Shown: one piece after another, positions 1 to 10,191 of the stretch
Position numbering within the stretch: position 1 is the stretch's first letter
Layout: each line of letters begins with the position of its first letter
Assembly: GCA_018524725.1 (NCBI GenBank)
Contig: JAEUWP010000470.1
Span: 186,001 to 250,000 of the forward strand
Origin: Podaxis mareebaensis
Taxonomy: Eukaryota > Basidiomycota > Agaricomycetes > Agaricales > Agaricaceae
Direction of reading: 5' to 3'
Length of the DNA stretch: 64,000 nucleotides
Made by a program: the position numbers and the translations under genes
The notes under the pieces: generated by a model
What the model saw: the letters and a program-made list of their open reading frames with translations, nothing else
What the model was told of the DNA's origin: nothing
The model's database searches: none

Positions 1-244
1 TGCTGATGGATGGAGCGCTTATACTGTAATATGGAAGTACTTAAGAACGGAGTAACAGGACAAATATACTTATCTTGGTAGAGCTGGTGGTTAAAGGTTA
101 AAGGGCGATGTTGATGTGTGTTGGTGCCCCTGACTGTTTGTAGCCCCGATACTCTTGTCAAACTTTCCTTCGACTTTCCTTGACACTCACCTTCTTCTTT
201 GTGTCCGCGTCCCCGCCATTGCGGTTTCTCGCCTGCACCGCTTG

Positions 245-3200
245 ATGGCTGGCCCGTATGCCTTTGTCACTCTTATTTCTTCAGACGCATACCTTCCAGG
301 TGCTCTAGCCCAAGCAGCTGCGTTGCGGGACCTCCACCCCCATCCTCCAGTTTTTCCAGAGGTTCCTTTTCAAATCCTCTGCCTTGTAACCCCAGAAACC
401 GTTGATGTTTCCACAATCAAGCTCCTCCGGCGGGCTTTCGATTTGGTCATCGGTGTCGAAGTCCTTGAACAAGAAAACATTAGCAACTTGAAACTTCTCG
501 GTGAGTGTTGTATCTTCTGTTTTTCCTTTTGCGCCCTGCACCGTATCTTTTTGCTTGAGTACTTGGGGGTTTCAGCCACGATAAATCCTGTCACTCTGCC
601 TGATAAGCTTTCAACATTCCAGTCCCACTGTTGTCGAAGCCTACTTATCTGGTTCCCTTTCGTTACAACATCTTTGGCGTTATACTAACCCCGTTTGTCA
701 GGCCGCCCCGACCTCACCACAGTCCTTACCAAATTACATGTTTTTCGTTTGACTCAGTATTCCAAGATCATCTTCCTCGATGCCGACGTGCTACCCATTC
801 GTCCTCTTTCCCATTTATTTAATATTCCGCATGAATTCGCAGCCGCCCCAGATGTAGGCTGGCCCGATATCTTCAATTCCGGTGTCCTGGTTCTGACACC
901 AGGTGAGGACAAGTTTAACGATTTAAGCGAACTCCTCAAGTCGAAAGGCTCTTGGGACGGTGGCGATCAAGGCCTTCTCAACGAATGGCGCGCTGGCAAT
1001 TGGCATAGGCTCAGTTTTACCTACAACACAACACCAACAGCTGCATATACGTGAGTTTTATTTTACAGTTCCCTCGTTACACACTAACGTACATTCAAGG
1101 TACGCGCCGGCTTACGAGCGCTATGGTTCCCAAATCAACGCCATTCATTTCATCGGTCCAAACAAACCATGGAAGTCCATCCCTTTCCGTTCTCCGTTTT
1201 TAGCAGAGAAAAGACCCGCACCGGAACCCCGCTCGTCTCAGCAAGCATATGACTACGAGTCTCTCGTAGATCGCTGGTTCGCGGTTTATGACAAACACTA
1301 TCGCTCTCAACCTCTTACTGCACCCCCATTTGAAGTGAAGCGCTATCTTTCGGCGTGGGACTCACCCAGCTCTGGCGGTTCCTTCGAAGCTGATTCGGGC
1401 AGACCATTCAGTTTGGAAGATCTGCGAAGAATTGCTATTGAAGGCATGACTACTGCCGGCCTCAAATCCTCATCTCTTGGTGGACGGCCAGGAGAAGGAG
1501 AATATCGGAGCATGCCTCTTGAGGGACGGTTTGACTTAATGCGACCAAAGAAAGTACATCCTGAAAGTGAAAAGGATCCGGTATCGACGCCAGCCTCTTC
1601 TCTCCCGGAGCCCACAGTGGAGAAAAATCTTCTCGATACGGATAGAGAATTGCCCATGACCCCGATATCACAACACCTGGATCTACCTGACGACCCCCCG
1701 CGTTGGCACACTCTACCCACCCCGGGCCCCAATGAGGTTCCGCCGAGTCCTAAGTTCCGGCTCAAATCCTTACCTCCGACACCGACACCTGCGCCTGACT
1801 ATTATGCATCCTCCGCTGGACAAACGAGCGACTCGGATGCCTTTTACAGCGTTGAAAGTCCAGTTGACCAGGCGAATCAAGCTCCTTCTCACCTTTTCAG
1901 TCAATCATTTCCACCTCAGCAGTCGCTGCCGCGAAGTGATTCCCATGGTGAACCAATGGAGTCGCAGCATCATCACCACCACCATCACCACCATAACCTA
2001 CAGCATCAACATCCTCATCGACACCACACAGAGGACCCCCGTCATCAGCAGGCCCAGCATCAGCATGGCTTCCCATTTCCTGAGCAAGGGAGTGTCCCTC
2101 GACCGTCTTCTCCTCCCCTTATTTCTTGGAACCCAGCTGTGGAGCCGCCGCCGAACGATCCCCCACCGCCCTCTGGTTTCCCTGCTGACACGTACTTCAC
2201 AAATGTTTGGGATGAAACCCGCTCTCAAAGCTCCTCGCACACTCAGAAAGGTTCGCCTGGGCAACCTTCGGAGTTTTTCCAAGCCCCGCCTCCTCCACAA
2301 ATACCTGAAGCATTACGCACGCAGGGACATTATCGCAATGTCACGGGAGAGGCTGCAACGGGCTCTACACCCGGTCCAGATCGTAGCAAAGTGAAACCCG
2401 TGTTTCCTTGGGAGGATAAACCGCGTCAGATGCCGCGACGCGTTTTCCCGGAGTCGGACGCTCCATCACCAACTCACTTTATCAAACCAAAACCCCAAAC
2501 TTCACCAACAATTCCGCCGACGACTGCCCCAAAAGCACCTGAAAGAAAACCACTCAAACGATCTCCTGTGTCACCCCCTGGACTCCCTACCAGCCTCAAC
2601 TACTCCAATGCCTGGGACAATGTTCCCAGCATTCAGAACTACGCGTCACGGCTTGTGCGGCCTTCCCCCTCGGATCCCGCCCCCGCTCCTACCTTTGATG
2701 GTAGTGGCCGGCGCAAAGGTGCTCATGAAAGAAGTTGGGATGAGAAAGTGGAGGCTAGCAGTCGGGACGGAGATGATGAGGACGAAGGAGATGAGGATGA
2801 GAACGCTCGGGAAGCCGACAGCGACGATGATAGGGTATCTCGGCAGCGATCCCACAGTGCGTCTTCAATAGTCGAAGACACTCGCCAGGTTCAGAAATCC
2901 GCTCAGAAATTTTACCGCTCTCGGGGTGTCCAAACCATTCCGCGGGAAAAACGTAGTCAAGGCGTCCAAGTCTCTGTGATTGTGGAACCGCCGAGCCGGG
3001 ATAAAAGTCGCCGATCTTCTCTTTCTAGTAAGCGTTCCGTGGCTTCTGGAAGCAGTGCTAGCCCTTTACCAAGTCGAGAAGTCAATCATACGCCTGAATC
3101 CTTGCCCAGACCCGGTGCCTCTCCGACTTTCGGGTCCATCCGGCCTCGTTCCACAAGCAACGGATCTGTCGGGCGTGCTTCACCTCTGGATCCCGTACCT

Positions 3201-3656
3201 CGCCCTCATCGCGACTTCATCACTTCCCCTTCATCCCTTCCCCAAAGACCCCCCACCAAACCCATCACCTCCCGCGCACCTGAAACCTCCAAAGCTTCTA
3301 CGCCTTCAGAGGTAGGAACATCCCACAAGTCGATAATCCCCCAAAAGGCTCCGGCGCCCCCCAGAGCCTCTACTCCGGCTCGTCCCTCCATCCAGACCGG
3401 ACGCCACATTCTTCACCCTACTAAAGCACCTTCAATTGCTTCTCGCCAAATATCGAATGATTCTTCAGTCGGATCTCCACCGTCATCTGTAGGACCGGTG
3501 TCACCTCGAGATGACCAACCTTTCACCGCATCCCCGCTTCGCAAGGGTACGAGAGTTTGGGATCCTGCTCGCGGTGTGGAGTTGTTCAAACGCGGGTCAG
3601 AGGAAGTGCTGGCTCGATTCCTGAAGATGGGATCTTGGGATGAGAGCACCCGTTGA
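245..3656 (+). CDS. Glycogenin-like glycosyltransferase (GT8) with long disordered tail
   Basis: Exons 245-500, 702-1050 and 1100-3656 give 1053 aa. The first ~280 residues are a GT8 domain like glycogenin, which self-glucosylates to prime glycogen synthesis in the cytosol. They begin YAFVTLISSDAYLPGAL, carry the metal-binding DxD (FLDADVLPI), the FNSGVLVL and DQGLLNEW blocks and the HFIGPNKPW block. The first junction joins ...LKLLG to RPDLTTVLTKLH exactly as in the family. The start is the ATG at 245, because translation from it opens with the conserved beta-strand. The remaining ~770 residues are Pro/Ser-rich and probably disordered, with a run of nine His near 1970-1995, an acidic patch near 2770-2830, and a C-terminal segment containing RVWDPARGVELFKRGSEEVL. 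Glycogenin is a known flank of the mushroom A mating locus. The domain call is firm; the role of the tail is unknown. Confidence 0.93.
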
Positions 3657-4167
3657 AATCTACTTATGAATAAAATACAACGTCTGCATATATGCTCAGG
3701 ACTTCTTACCTCTGATGAACAGTCGCTCTTTTTGTCTTTTCTTTTCTTTTTTTTTTTTTTTTTGTGAACATTCCGTTGTTGTTTTCTAGTCCGTTTTGCA
3801 AAAAGCCGTCTCTTAGTACAACTGTAGTTGTGATTCCCTCCCCAATCCTCTGACTCTGCAACCAGTCCCTGCCTCCGTACTGTTGTCATTCGCACATACC
3901 CCCATTCAGTTCGTTCTCTCCTAGAACAAGTTGTTACATGCGAACGTGTAGCCCTGCGATAAATGAATAGAATAGAAATTTATTGTCAGCCACAGCCACC
4001 GTAGCCCCTGAGGAGCCAGCTAGCCACCTTCCAAGTATGACCTTTCTTTCGTCATGGTACTGCGAACGATGATGTCAACCTCTCGGGCTCCAAGGCGTTC
4101 GGGCAGAAAAGGCGTCTGGTATATATCTAGGGCCTCTCATTCGACAGTTCAAATAACGCTAACTACT
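3657..4167. other. Intergenic region with poly-T tract
   Basis: No gene is seen in these 511 bases. They hold the 3' flank of the glycogenin gene, a pyrimidine run with 18 consecutive T near 3746-3763, and the presumed promoter of the next gene. Confidence 0.6.
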
Positions 4168-5082
4168 ATGACCTCTAGAGCTGATATCTCCGACATTCCT
4201 CCCGAGGCAAAGTGCGCGTTTACGGTTATTTCGTAGTTGTCGACACACTTATGACTTCCCCCTCCTCTGAAGGCGTGGGACGACCGCCAGTGAGGCACAC
4301 GCAGACGCCCCTAACCTCCCAATCGCACAACAAGTAGCAGCAAACGCCGACCTCGAGCATCAAGCTGCACAACAGGCTGCTTCCGTCGCAAAGGTACGCC
4401 CTTGTGCTCCTATAATTAGTTTTCCTAACCAACAGATCTGGTAGACTCTAGGCCCGCGATATACTGGAGAAAAAGCGACATCCGCTGACAAACCGAGAAA
4501 CCAGCCTGGAAAGCCACTAGAGGAAGCGGTGGAAGAAGGGAAGCGAGATGTTGGTAGCATGCAGGCTACGGGTTCTGAGTATCTCGGGCAAGCTAAAGAG
4601 ATGGCTGTGAAGGCAACTGCAACTGCCCAGGTTAGGATAACTCGCTCTTGATTCGTATTGGTGGCATGATGGTTAACTATCAACAGGGGTATCTATCTTC
4701 CGCAACTGGCCAACGCAAAGGCGCTGATAACACCACTACACAAGACAAGCAAGCTACCGAGTCGTCTGGCTCGTATGTGCCTCCGGTTCAGGGCACTACC
4801 ACAAGCGTCATAAATACAGCAACGGACGTATTGGCGTCTGCGAAAGCCGCTGCCCAGAATGCCATGGGAACTGTTACGGCCAGCGCGCAGAATATCTTGG
4901 GTACTGCTGGGACGCAGGGTGCTCAGGTGAAAGATATGCCTGCGTCTTCGACTGGTATTCCTGCGACGAGTGCGCCTTTGGAGTCCGGGCCGCACAAACT
5001 TGATTCGCCGTATCCTTCGACTACGACGACTGTTGGTACGAAGGATATTGGTCAGAACGAATCGAAGAAGACCATTAACTAG
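4168..5082 (+). CDS. Small LEA-like/low-complexity protein
   Basis: Exons 4168-4211, 4291-4393, 4445-4630 and 4687-5082 give 242 aa; all junctions are phase-consistent with GT-AG ends. The N-terminus is MTSRADISDIPPEA. The middle is Ala/Gln-rich and amphipathic (AAQQAASVAK, YLGQAKEMAVKATATAQ, VLASAKAAAQNAMGTVTASAQ), like late-embryogenesis-abundant or small stress-protein repeats. The C-terminus is Ser/Thr/Pro-rich and ends ESKKTIN. No enzyme motif, signal peptide or membrane segment is visible. A competing ATG at 4250 opens a frame that stops soon and lacks the Ala-rich segment, so the upstream start was preferred. Function is unknown; LEA-like is a composition-based description, not a proven homology. 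Confidence 0.72.
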
Positions 5083-5302
5083 CTCATAATACCTTTCCAC
5101 TACTCTTGTATAGTATCACTAGTATCGTCTTATTTTTTTTAATCTCGGTTTACTTCATTGCGGTCCAGCCTGACGTCATACCACGTGAACCCGAATCAAG
5201 TCTGTCACTAAAATTAGCCATGTTAACTGGCTGTTCTCTGGTGGAGTTATTCGGCTGACCGTATCACTTCATATTCTACAGTCAACGAGGCAACTCCCTA
5301 CA

Positions 5303-6310
5303 ATGGTGAGGCCTCACGGATGTTCCAAAGGTGTTGATTTCATCTCATCACCCAGGATACTTTCGTCAACCTTGCAAAACAAGGCCTGGGTGCCTATAAC
5401 AATTCCCAATGTGCGATTATCTTAATCACATTCATTGATCAACTTCGGTAACATCAGGGCATATCATCGCCAATCGATTTTCTTCAATAGCCGATGTAAA
5501 CAAGACAGGAGGTCAAGGGTACAATTCTCCCCACCATTCCGGTCAAAGCGGCCAAGGATCCTACGATCGCCCCGAATGTGAGTGATCGCAGGGTAAATGA
5601 AAAGGCAATCGATTGACTGGATGGTGTGTTTAAGTCGACCATGACGAGGTTGTTAGGACTGCTGAGAAGTCTGGATCCGGAGATCCATCGCTGTTCTCTA
5701 CTGCCCTCGGCTTCTTGACCGAGAACAAGGTGCGCTGCTGTTGATGGTGCTCGTGAAATTTCAGCGAGGAATCCTTCGTTTACGTTTTTATATCTTGTAG
5801 AAAGCCCACGAAGAGCCTCTTAACGACGAAGAAGTCACTCGCGCTCATGATAAGATATACAATCAGGGTGACGCGGGAGGCTTGAGCTCTAAGCTTCTTG
5901 GCAGCGCCGCGGCTCTGGAGGTTTGTCTCCCTCGCTCCGCGCGGCGCAATTGTTCATCTCTGCTGTTTAGATCATTAAACGATTCACCAGCGGTGGTTCT
6001 TCTGGTCATGGAAGTGGCCATGGAAACGGAAATTCACAGACCCAGCTCATCAGCTTGGCTATGGCGGAGGCGAGCAAGCTGTTTGACAAATCGGGAGGAA
6101 AGGCATCTGGCAACAAGCAGGATGCTGTTAACGGAGCAGCCATGACTGTGATGAAGCTTCTGGTTCAATCCAAGTTTAGTGGCGCAGGAACGACCGGAGG
6201 GAAGGATTCAGGAGGGTTGAGTAGTCTGTTGAAGATGGTGAATAAATTTTTGATATGGCTACCTTCGTTTGTTTATGACGACGTACTAGGCATCGCATTT
6301 TTCCAAGTGA
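5303..6310 (+). CDS. bfg: Beta-flanking protein (A mating-locus flank, DUF7721-like)
   Basis: Exons 5303-5305 (ATG only), 5356-5410, 5491-5577, 5635-5729, 5801-5920, 5971-6237 and 6290-6310 give 215 aa. It starts MDTFVNLAKQGLGAYNNSQ, followed by a Gly/Ser/His-rich linker. A conserved helical part follows: SGSGDPSLFSTALGFLTENK, KIYNQGDAGGLSSKLLGSAAA, AEASKLFDKSGG and GNKQDAVNGAAMTVMKLLVQ. It ends KMASHFSK. This matches the fungal beta-flanking family, which borders the HD genes in many Agaricomycetes; its biochemical role is not known. An in-frame alternative acceptor at 5457 would add 11 residues to exon 3. The last two coding exons reappear in a truncated copy at 7616-8081. Confidence 0.9.
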
Positions 6311-6837
6311 GGGGACATGATACATGATAAACCTAATGTCCATGAATACTCGTCTCAAGACCCGCACATGTAGTGTGGAAATATTATTTCCCGCGTGCTA
6401 TCCTTTGCAATTGAAAGCATGCACTCCTGTAATGATAAGTTAAGTTGACAAGCCACCTGAAGTGCATCGGGGCATAGACTTGCTCAAACAGGACTGGGTA
6501 TATTGCGAGGACTAATCGGGATCTTTTGCCTGACAAACGCTCCAGTTGTACTAAAAGGTAGAGTACATCTCCGTAATATATGTATAATTTAGCCAGAAGT
6601 GCTTGATAGGTGACGAGTAAGTGCAACGAATTATTTTATGGAAAGCGCACGCGGGGAGGACGAAAATGAATAAGGGAAAAGTATGGGAGATCGGTTTCCG
6701 TGGGTATTATGATACAGAAGGCCGAAGGTAATATTCAAGCCCGCGTACACCTCGAAAGCAGACAGGCAAGTAGCTTGGGCCGCAAGCGGGAGTAATGAAT
6801 CAACCTTGAGAGGCAACAGACACGGTGCGGTGCTAAT
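6311..6837. other. Spacer between beta-fg and HD2-like remnant
   Basis: I see no gene in these 527 bases. The equivalent spacer downstream of the second beta-fg copy (8082-8326) is only 245 bases. Confidence 0.5.
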
Positions 6838-7490
6838 CTACCAAGGAACAAATAGAGGAAAATGGGTGGGAGTAGCGAGTGTACTCCGAGATGAGCAGCT
6901 AGAACTTGAACTAGGTGACATGCAACTGGGGCGTGGCATATATGGTGGATTTAGTGGGGAGGGTTTAAGGCGTTTGATAGGACGTGTTGATGACGCTGAT
7001 GGTGTCCAAAGGCCAGTCGAGCGCAACTTGGTTGCTTCCCTTGATCCGCTTCGCGCTAGGGCGGGGTGCCTACCTTTACAGAGATAGACGTGAGTAGGGG
7101 CACACCGCGAGGTCACAGGCCCCTTGGATTCCAGTACGCCACGAAACCGCTTGCGGTCGTTGCCTTGACGCACATTTAGGCGAATTGCAAATTCGTCAGA
7201 AAAATTATCTGCCGGTATTTCAAGTAGATGCTTGCGCCTGGGACGATCGGACTGGCTAGGTGATCGTTTCCATTGACCAGAGTCTTGGCAGGGAACGGTT
7301 CGCAATCACAGATAGGAGGAAATGGCACGGGGAATGCGTGTTGAGGTGCTGGAGGATTGAGAGTACTGAGCTCAGTTGGCTGCAGTGGTGGAGTCCCTGA
7401 AACACTCGGCGATCGCATAGATGGCTCCAAAGTTGGTGTAGGGCGGGTTTTTGTGAATGCACGACGTGGTCATCCAATAAATGTACAAGT
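6838..7490 (-). pseudogene. Probable remnant of an HD2-type homeodomain gene (C-terminal part)
   Basis: On the minus strand two overlapping frames together resemble the post-homeodomain region of the intact HD2 at 8327-9970. One frame (about 7490-7290) contains PPAPQHAFPVPFPPICD, comparable to SAFPKPFRPTPD in HD2. The next frame contains QWKRSPSQSDRPRRK and DEFAIRLNVRQGNDRKRFR, comparable to KWPRPPNTSQARKK and ESFKQSLNLHRQNKRTHR in HD2, and ends in a Ser-rich tail. The switch of frame near 7285-7300 has no clear intron, so I read it as a frameshift. No homeodomain is found upstream (7490-7615). The similarity is weak, position-by-position and judged by eye, so this is a candidate. It could instead be an unrelated low-complexity gene. 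Confidence 0.45.
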
Positions 7491-7615
7491 GGAAGCGATT
7501 GGGATAAGTTCAGCGATTGCCTATTCTTTCATCTATTTGAACAATCACAAATATCATTGTAAATCCTGGTACCCATACTTGATAATACACGAATGGTGGT
7601 TATGTAGTAATCAAT

Positions 7616-8081
7616 ATGATGCATGATAAGATATACAACCAGGGTGATGCGGGCGGCTTGAGCTCTAAGCTTCTTGGCAGCGCTGTGGCCTTACATGTTT
7701 GTCCTTTTCCTCAAGTTGGTGCCTCCACTGCTAATCTCGCGTCGATTAGGTCATCAAGCAATTCACTAGCAGTGGCTCTTCTAGCCATGGGAGTGGTCAT
7801 GGCAGTGGAAATACGCAGACTCAGCTCATTAGCTTGGCCATGACCGAAGCCACCAAGCTGTTTGACAAGTCGGGGGGAGGGTCGTCCGGGAACAAGCAAG
7901 ATGCTGTCAATGGAGCTGCTATGACTGTCATGAAGCTTCTTGTTCAGTCCGAATTCAGCGGTGCGGGAACAACTGGAGGAAAGGATTCGGGTGGTTTAAG
8001 TGGCCTATTGAATTTGGTGAGTCGAATGTCTATGGTCTGAGTGATGCCGATTTTGTTCAGGTATCTAAGTTGTCCAAGTGA
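7616..8081 (+). CDS. 5'-truncated second copy of the beta-flanking gene, reading frame intact
   Basis: Three coding blocks, 7616-7696, 7750-8016 and 8061-8081, match the 3' part of the beta-flanking gene with the same two intron positions and identical block lengths for the last two exons (267 and 21 nt). They encode 122 aa if translation starts at the in-frame ATG pair at 7616. Motifs include DKIYNQGDAGGLSSKLLGSA, EATKLFDKSGG, GNKQDAVNGAAMTVMKLLVQ and the end VSKLSK. Homology to the full gene begins abruptly around 7620 (catgataag in both), within the fifth exon; the N-terminal exons are absent. No stop or frameshift is present and many differences are at third codon positions. It may be expressed as a short protein or be a recent fragment. 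Confidence 0.75.
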
Positions 8082-8326
8082 TTTCTACGTACAGGTACTA
8101 TTAGCCTGGTAATACGATGATTCCGAACACGGATTATTATTGATTTAGGTTCGTGGAACAACCTCATATACTAATTGTGAAATGTACGCTTTATGATATA
8201 TAAAGATGTGGCTATGAGAGTAGTGATAATAGTACAAAATCACACGAAGTGAAACTGTGCAGTGCGACAGGGTAATGGACGAGATCATAAATTAACAGTC
8301 ACCATAATCAAGAGCGTGTCTGGGGT
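8082..8326. other. Spacer between beta-fg copy and HD2
   Basis: Convergent 3' flanks of the truncated beta-fg copy and HD2; no gene seen. Confidence 0.5.
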
Positions 8327-9970
8327 TTATAGGAGGATGGGAAAATCAGGCTGATGCTGCCACCGTGGTTTTTTGGCATGTGGTGCATAGAGTCCTGATA
8401 TGTCACAACTCGTGTCAGAGACATGTGAGCTATCATCGTATTGTGGTAGGTAGACGGTGGCGGCATTTGGTGATGACATAGGTGTCGAAAAACCCGCAGA
8501 ACTGCCCACTGACGAAGCACTTGAGCTGCGCCGTAGCCTAGGAGTAGACGGGCATGCATGTGTAGTCTGAGAAGACGCAATAACGTTCAGTCTCCCTTCC
8601 TGACATTGATATTTCAGGAATGCGGTATGGGGACGGTGAGGCAGGGGTTTATATACTCGTGGCGACAGGGAAGGTCGGTTGCCAGGAGTTGTGCTTGCTT
8701 TCGTTGGGTGGGTCAGAGTCGGCTTCACAAAGGCAGGGTGGCGCGCCGGAGGTGGGACGATATATCGTAGAGATGTCCACGGAGTTGACGAAGGCTCTGA
8801 AGGAAAGGCATCGCGATGGGTTCTTTTATTTTGTCGGTGAAGATTCAGGGACTGTTTGAAGGATTCGCAAAGGTCATCCATATCCACTTTAGCCTTCTTA
8901 CGGGCTTGACTTGTATTAGGTGGACGGGGCCATTTAACTTGCTGGAAAGAGAAGGCCTTTTGAGAATCCGGGGTAGGCCGGAAAGGCTTGGGAAATGCTG
9001 AAGGGGCGCGAATCAAGTTGTCCAAAGCAGAGGAGGTAATTTTAGGTATTGCTGGCTCTGGTATCTAGGGGTGTAGCGGGCGATGAGAAACAATGAGGCG
9101 GGTAGCAGTTTAGTAGTACCCACTAATGGCGTCGGTGAGGATTTGATTTGAGATGTTGCAGGACTAGCTATGACTGCAGGTTCGGGGGATTGTTGAGGAT
9201 GCAAAGGCGTTGTTTCACGTGAATCGAAGTCGAAGGGGGGTTCATCCTGACTAAGTCGTTTTAGAGGCTTATCTGAACGATTGCGGTGGTTCTGGAACTG
9301 GTTGCAGATAGTCAGAAGTGGTAATGACTGACGTTGGGTGGACGGAACCTACCCAAACTTCAATTTGTCGAGGAGTCAATCCTGTCTTCTTCGCCAGCAC
9401 CACTCTATCCGCAGCAGGAGGATATGGATTGTAGTCGAAGTACTTTGCCAGAAGGGGTAGGCTTCCCTGTGCAAGTATTCAGACTACGCTAAGGATCAGC
9501 CCAAGTGAGTCAATTACCCTGTTGAAGCCATGCCGGGACCTGGAAATCGGACGAGATTGTTCAATTGTGGACTTTTTCCAAGTGGCAAGGAAGTGGTGGT
9601 ATATCATAGAATATCGTTTTCTGATAGAGTAAGCATGCTTCGAAGTATTGTCGGGCGTTGAGGACTGTATCGACGCCGTACTTTGGCGAACAAAGTATTT
9701 ACAGCGCTCCCGAAGACTTGAAGCTGCCGAGAGGTATGCATCAGAAAAAGTTGTTGCGGTAGCCGAATCGAGGCCCAAAGCTTCGATGTCTCGTGTGATA
9801 GGCTTTGCAGGTGGGAACACTAAGTCGAGGTCGGTTGAGAGGATGGTGTCTACGTTGGGGGATAAGAGCGGTTGTGTTGTATAGCCGAGAAATCTCTGTA
9901 GGCTGTCGAGTTGGGGCATCCGCAAGCGCCCCATTCTCGCAAAGAGATCATGTGAGGAGGTCATGGACAT
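8327..9970 (-). CDS. HD2: HD2 homeodomain transcription factor (A mating-type protein)
   Basis: Minus-strand exons 9970-9518, 9466-9353, 9297-9120 and 9057-8327 give 491 aa. The homeodomain (about residues 140-197) includes LAKYFDYNPYPPAADRVVLA, KTGLTPRQIEVW and FQNHRNR. An intron lies exactly between W189 and F190 of the recognition helix, a position common in mushroom HD2 genes. The N-terminal ~135 residues are the expected dimerisation and specificity region. Downstream are Ser/Pro-rich and basic segments (KRLSQDE, RKKAK, HAKKPRWQH). HD2 pairs with HD1 from a compatible mate to activate dikaryon genes in the nucleus. The first ATG of the frame at 9970 is used; the frame stays open without ATG for 24 more codons, so a short upstream exon cannot be excluded. 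Confidence 0.93.
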
Positions 9971-10191
9971 GAGAGTGGTTGGAAGAACTCTGGAGGAAAC
10001 GCTAACTGGTGGCCAGTGGTCGGTCGTCGCAAGTGGTAGCACCGTATATTGTTTATGTATTTATTTGCTCATGTTTGACAGACAATGGGATTCGTAGCGT
10101 GAGAATGTTTTTCAAACTCCCTTTGTGACATTGTGTGACTGCCTTTTGAATACAGCACCAGATACTCGGACTGCCCTTTTCACCATCCGAC
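9971..10191. promoter_or_regulatory. Shared divergent promoter of HD2 and HD1
   Basis: This 221-bp interval separates the two start codons, so it must hold both 5' leaders and promoters. An AT-rich stretch (tatattgtttatgtattta, near 10045-10063) lies inside. No experimentally known element was identified. In other mushrooms the divergent HD spacer is allele-specific and is where heterodimer repression may act; that is inference here. Confidence 0.6.

Noticed and set aside
1343..1765. Antisense frame inside the glycogenin gene (140 codons)
   Set aside because: Shadow of the Pro/Ser-rich coding strand; no family motif and no splice context.
4250..4336. Alternative start MTSPSSEGVG for the LEA-like gene
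   Set aside because: The frame stops after 28 codons, and splicing around that stop puts the Ala-rich region out of frame; the 4168 start keeps all four exons in phase.
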